The notes below the pieces were generated by a model. The model was not told the origin of the DNA. It made no database searches and worked only from the letters and a program-made list of their open reading frames with translations. From the IMG/VR virus record IMGVR_UViG_3300020470_000039, positions 1-43,314 of that record: a stretch of 43,314 bases of DNA; one strand, 5' to 3'. Origin of the DNA: a virus. Numbering within the stretch: the first letter of the stretch is position 1; the number at the start of each line of letters is the position of its first letter. Shown here one piece after another: positions 42,683 to 43,314 of the stretch. The translations under genes were made by a program, and so were the position numbers.

Positions 42683-43313
42683 AGAAACTATATTTGAAGA
42701 AGTAAAAGAAAAAGCAGGATCACATGCTAGAACTGCATCGTGGTATAGGAAGCAGGTGCGTACAATTGCTAAGAGATTCCAAGATGCAGAGACTGTAATG
42801 GAAAAGATGCAAGCAGATGAAAAGAAAGAGACATTAACAGACGATAAATTTCAAGATACTAATAGATCTAGAACAGATGTAAGAAAAGGACACCTATACC
42901 TATTTGAATATTCCGCAACAATGGAAAGAATACCATATTGGGATGAGTTTCCATTGTTGTATGTTATAGACCATAATAATAGGTCATTTAGGGGTGTAAA
43001 TCTACATTATATGCAACCTAAGTATAGAAATGGTATTATAAAAACTTTAATAGAAGATAACCTTCTCCGTGTACCTAAAACTACCTTTCATAAATACATT
43101 CGACAAGGTGTGCGCTCTAGGTTCCTCGACTTAGGTGTAGCAGAATGGCAAACTGCGATATTCTTGCCTGTTGAAAATTTTGTCTATAGAAAACAGAAAA
43201 AACTGTACACCTATAGAAAAGATAAGATTTGGAATGAAACCTATACAAAACGCAAAGATCGTTTTTCTATGAAACGTGTAATTGAGTTATACCCTGGACA
43301 ATCAGCAGAATGA
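42675..43313 (+). CDS. Conserved phage structural/packaging protein, gp2-like candidate
   Basis: A 212-residue basic protein. The middle has a pattern I recognise from many tailed phages: KGHLYLFEYSATMERIPYWD, then FPLLYVIDHN, FRGVNLHYMQPKYR. The gene follows gp4, as head-completion and DNA end protector (gp2) genes lie together in T4, so gp2-like is my best guess; a gp53-like wedge protein is the other positional option but the sequence does not look like T4 gp53. The TGA ends one base before the window edge, so the gene is complete. Confidence 0.5.
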   Translation: MSRETIFEEVKEKAGSHARTASWYRKQVRTIAKRFQDAETVMEKMQADEKKETLTDDKFQDTNRSRTDVRKGHLYLFEYSATMERIPYWDEFPLLYVIDHNNRSFRGVNLHYMQPKYRNGIIKTLIEDNLLRVPKTTFHKYIRQGVRSRFLDLGVAEWQTAIFLPVENFVYRKQKKLYTYRKDKIWNETYTKRKDRFSMKRVIELYPGQSAE

Positions 43314-43314
43314 C

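Overview
The window looks like part of the genome of a T4-like cyanomyovirus of marine picocyanobacteria (Synechococcus or Prochlorococcus). The DNA is AT-rich. It carries the T4-type structural genes gp4, gp5, a gp27-like hub, gp26 and a tube-initiator protein. It also has a cpeT-type phycobilin lyase gene, a family of phage 2-oxoglutarate/Fe(II) oxygenases, a tryptophan-halogenase-like gene, T4-type late promoter boxes (TATAAATA and relatives), and a tmRNA gene in the circularly permuted form typical of marine cyanobacteria. Nearly everything is on the minus strand; only one oxygenase gene (6278-7087) and the two genes at the right end (42245-43313) are on the plus strand.

Reading the minus strand from right to left. 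From 42.2 to 32.1 kb lies a tail/baseplate operon: tube-initiator-like protein, gp26-like tail assembly protein with a -1 frameshift extension, a tape-measure-like protein with a SleB-type hydrolase domain, a gp27-like hub, a small acidic protein, a gp5-like OB-fold hub protein with a Calx-beta domain, a beta-helical needle protein and a 37-residue protein. From 32.1 to 27.6 kb lies an accessory block: a secreted small beta-barrel-like protein behind a dual promoter and a structured leader, a UUCG terminator, an unknown gene, cpeT, four tRNAs (Ile-UAU, Arg-UCU, Leu-UAA, Thr-UGU), the permuted tmRNA, the halogenase, an oxygenase and a small ORF. From 27.6 to 8.1 kb lies the fibre block: a 4210-residue repeat-rich structural protein, three tail-collar fibre proteins, an oxygenase and a tail-fibre assembly chaperone. 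From 8.1 to 4.7 kb are four more oxygenases, one of them inverted, an unknown gene and a 31-residue ORF. From 4.66 to 4.45 kb is a 208-nt highly structured RNA gene with a consensus sigma70 promoter. The left end holds small, tightly overlapping early-type genes, a DNA methyltransferase, a small membrane protein and a mini SET-domain protein.

The signals I would look at first are the stand-alone structured RNA at 4451-4658, which I cannot assign to a known class, and the phage tmRNA, whose tag ends in -TV instead of the usual -AA. Others of interest are the -1 frameshift in the chaperone gene just before the tape measure, the six oxygenases clustered around the fibre genes, and the dual-promoter attenuator-like leader of the secreted protein. 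Family calls are from recognised motifs and remembered family features; no searches were run.
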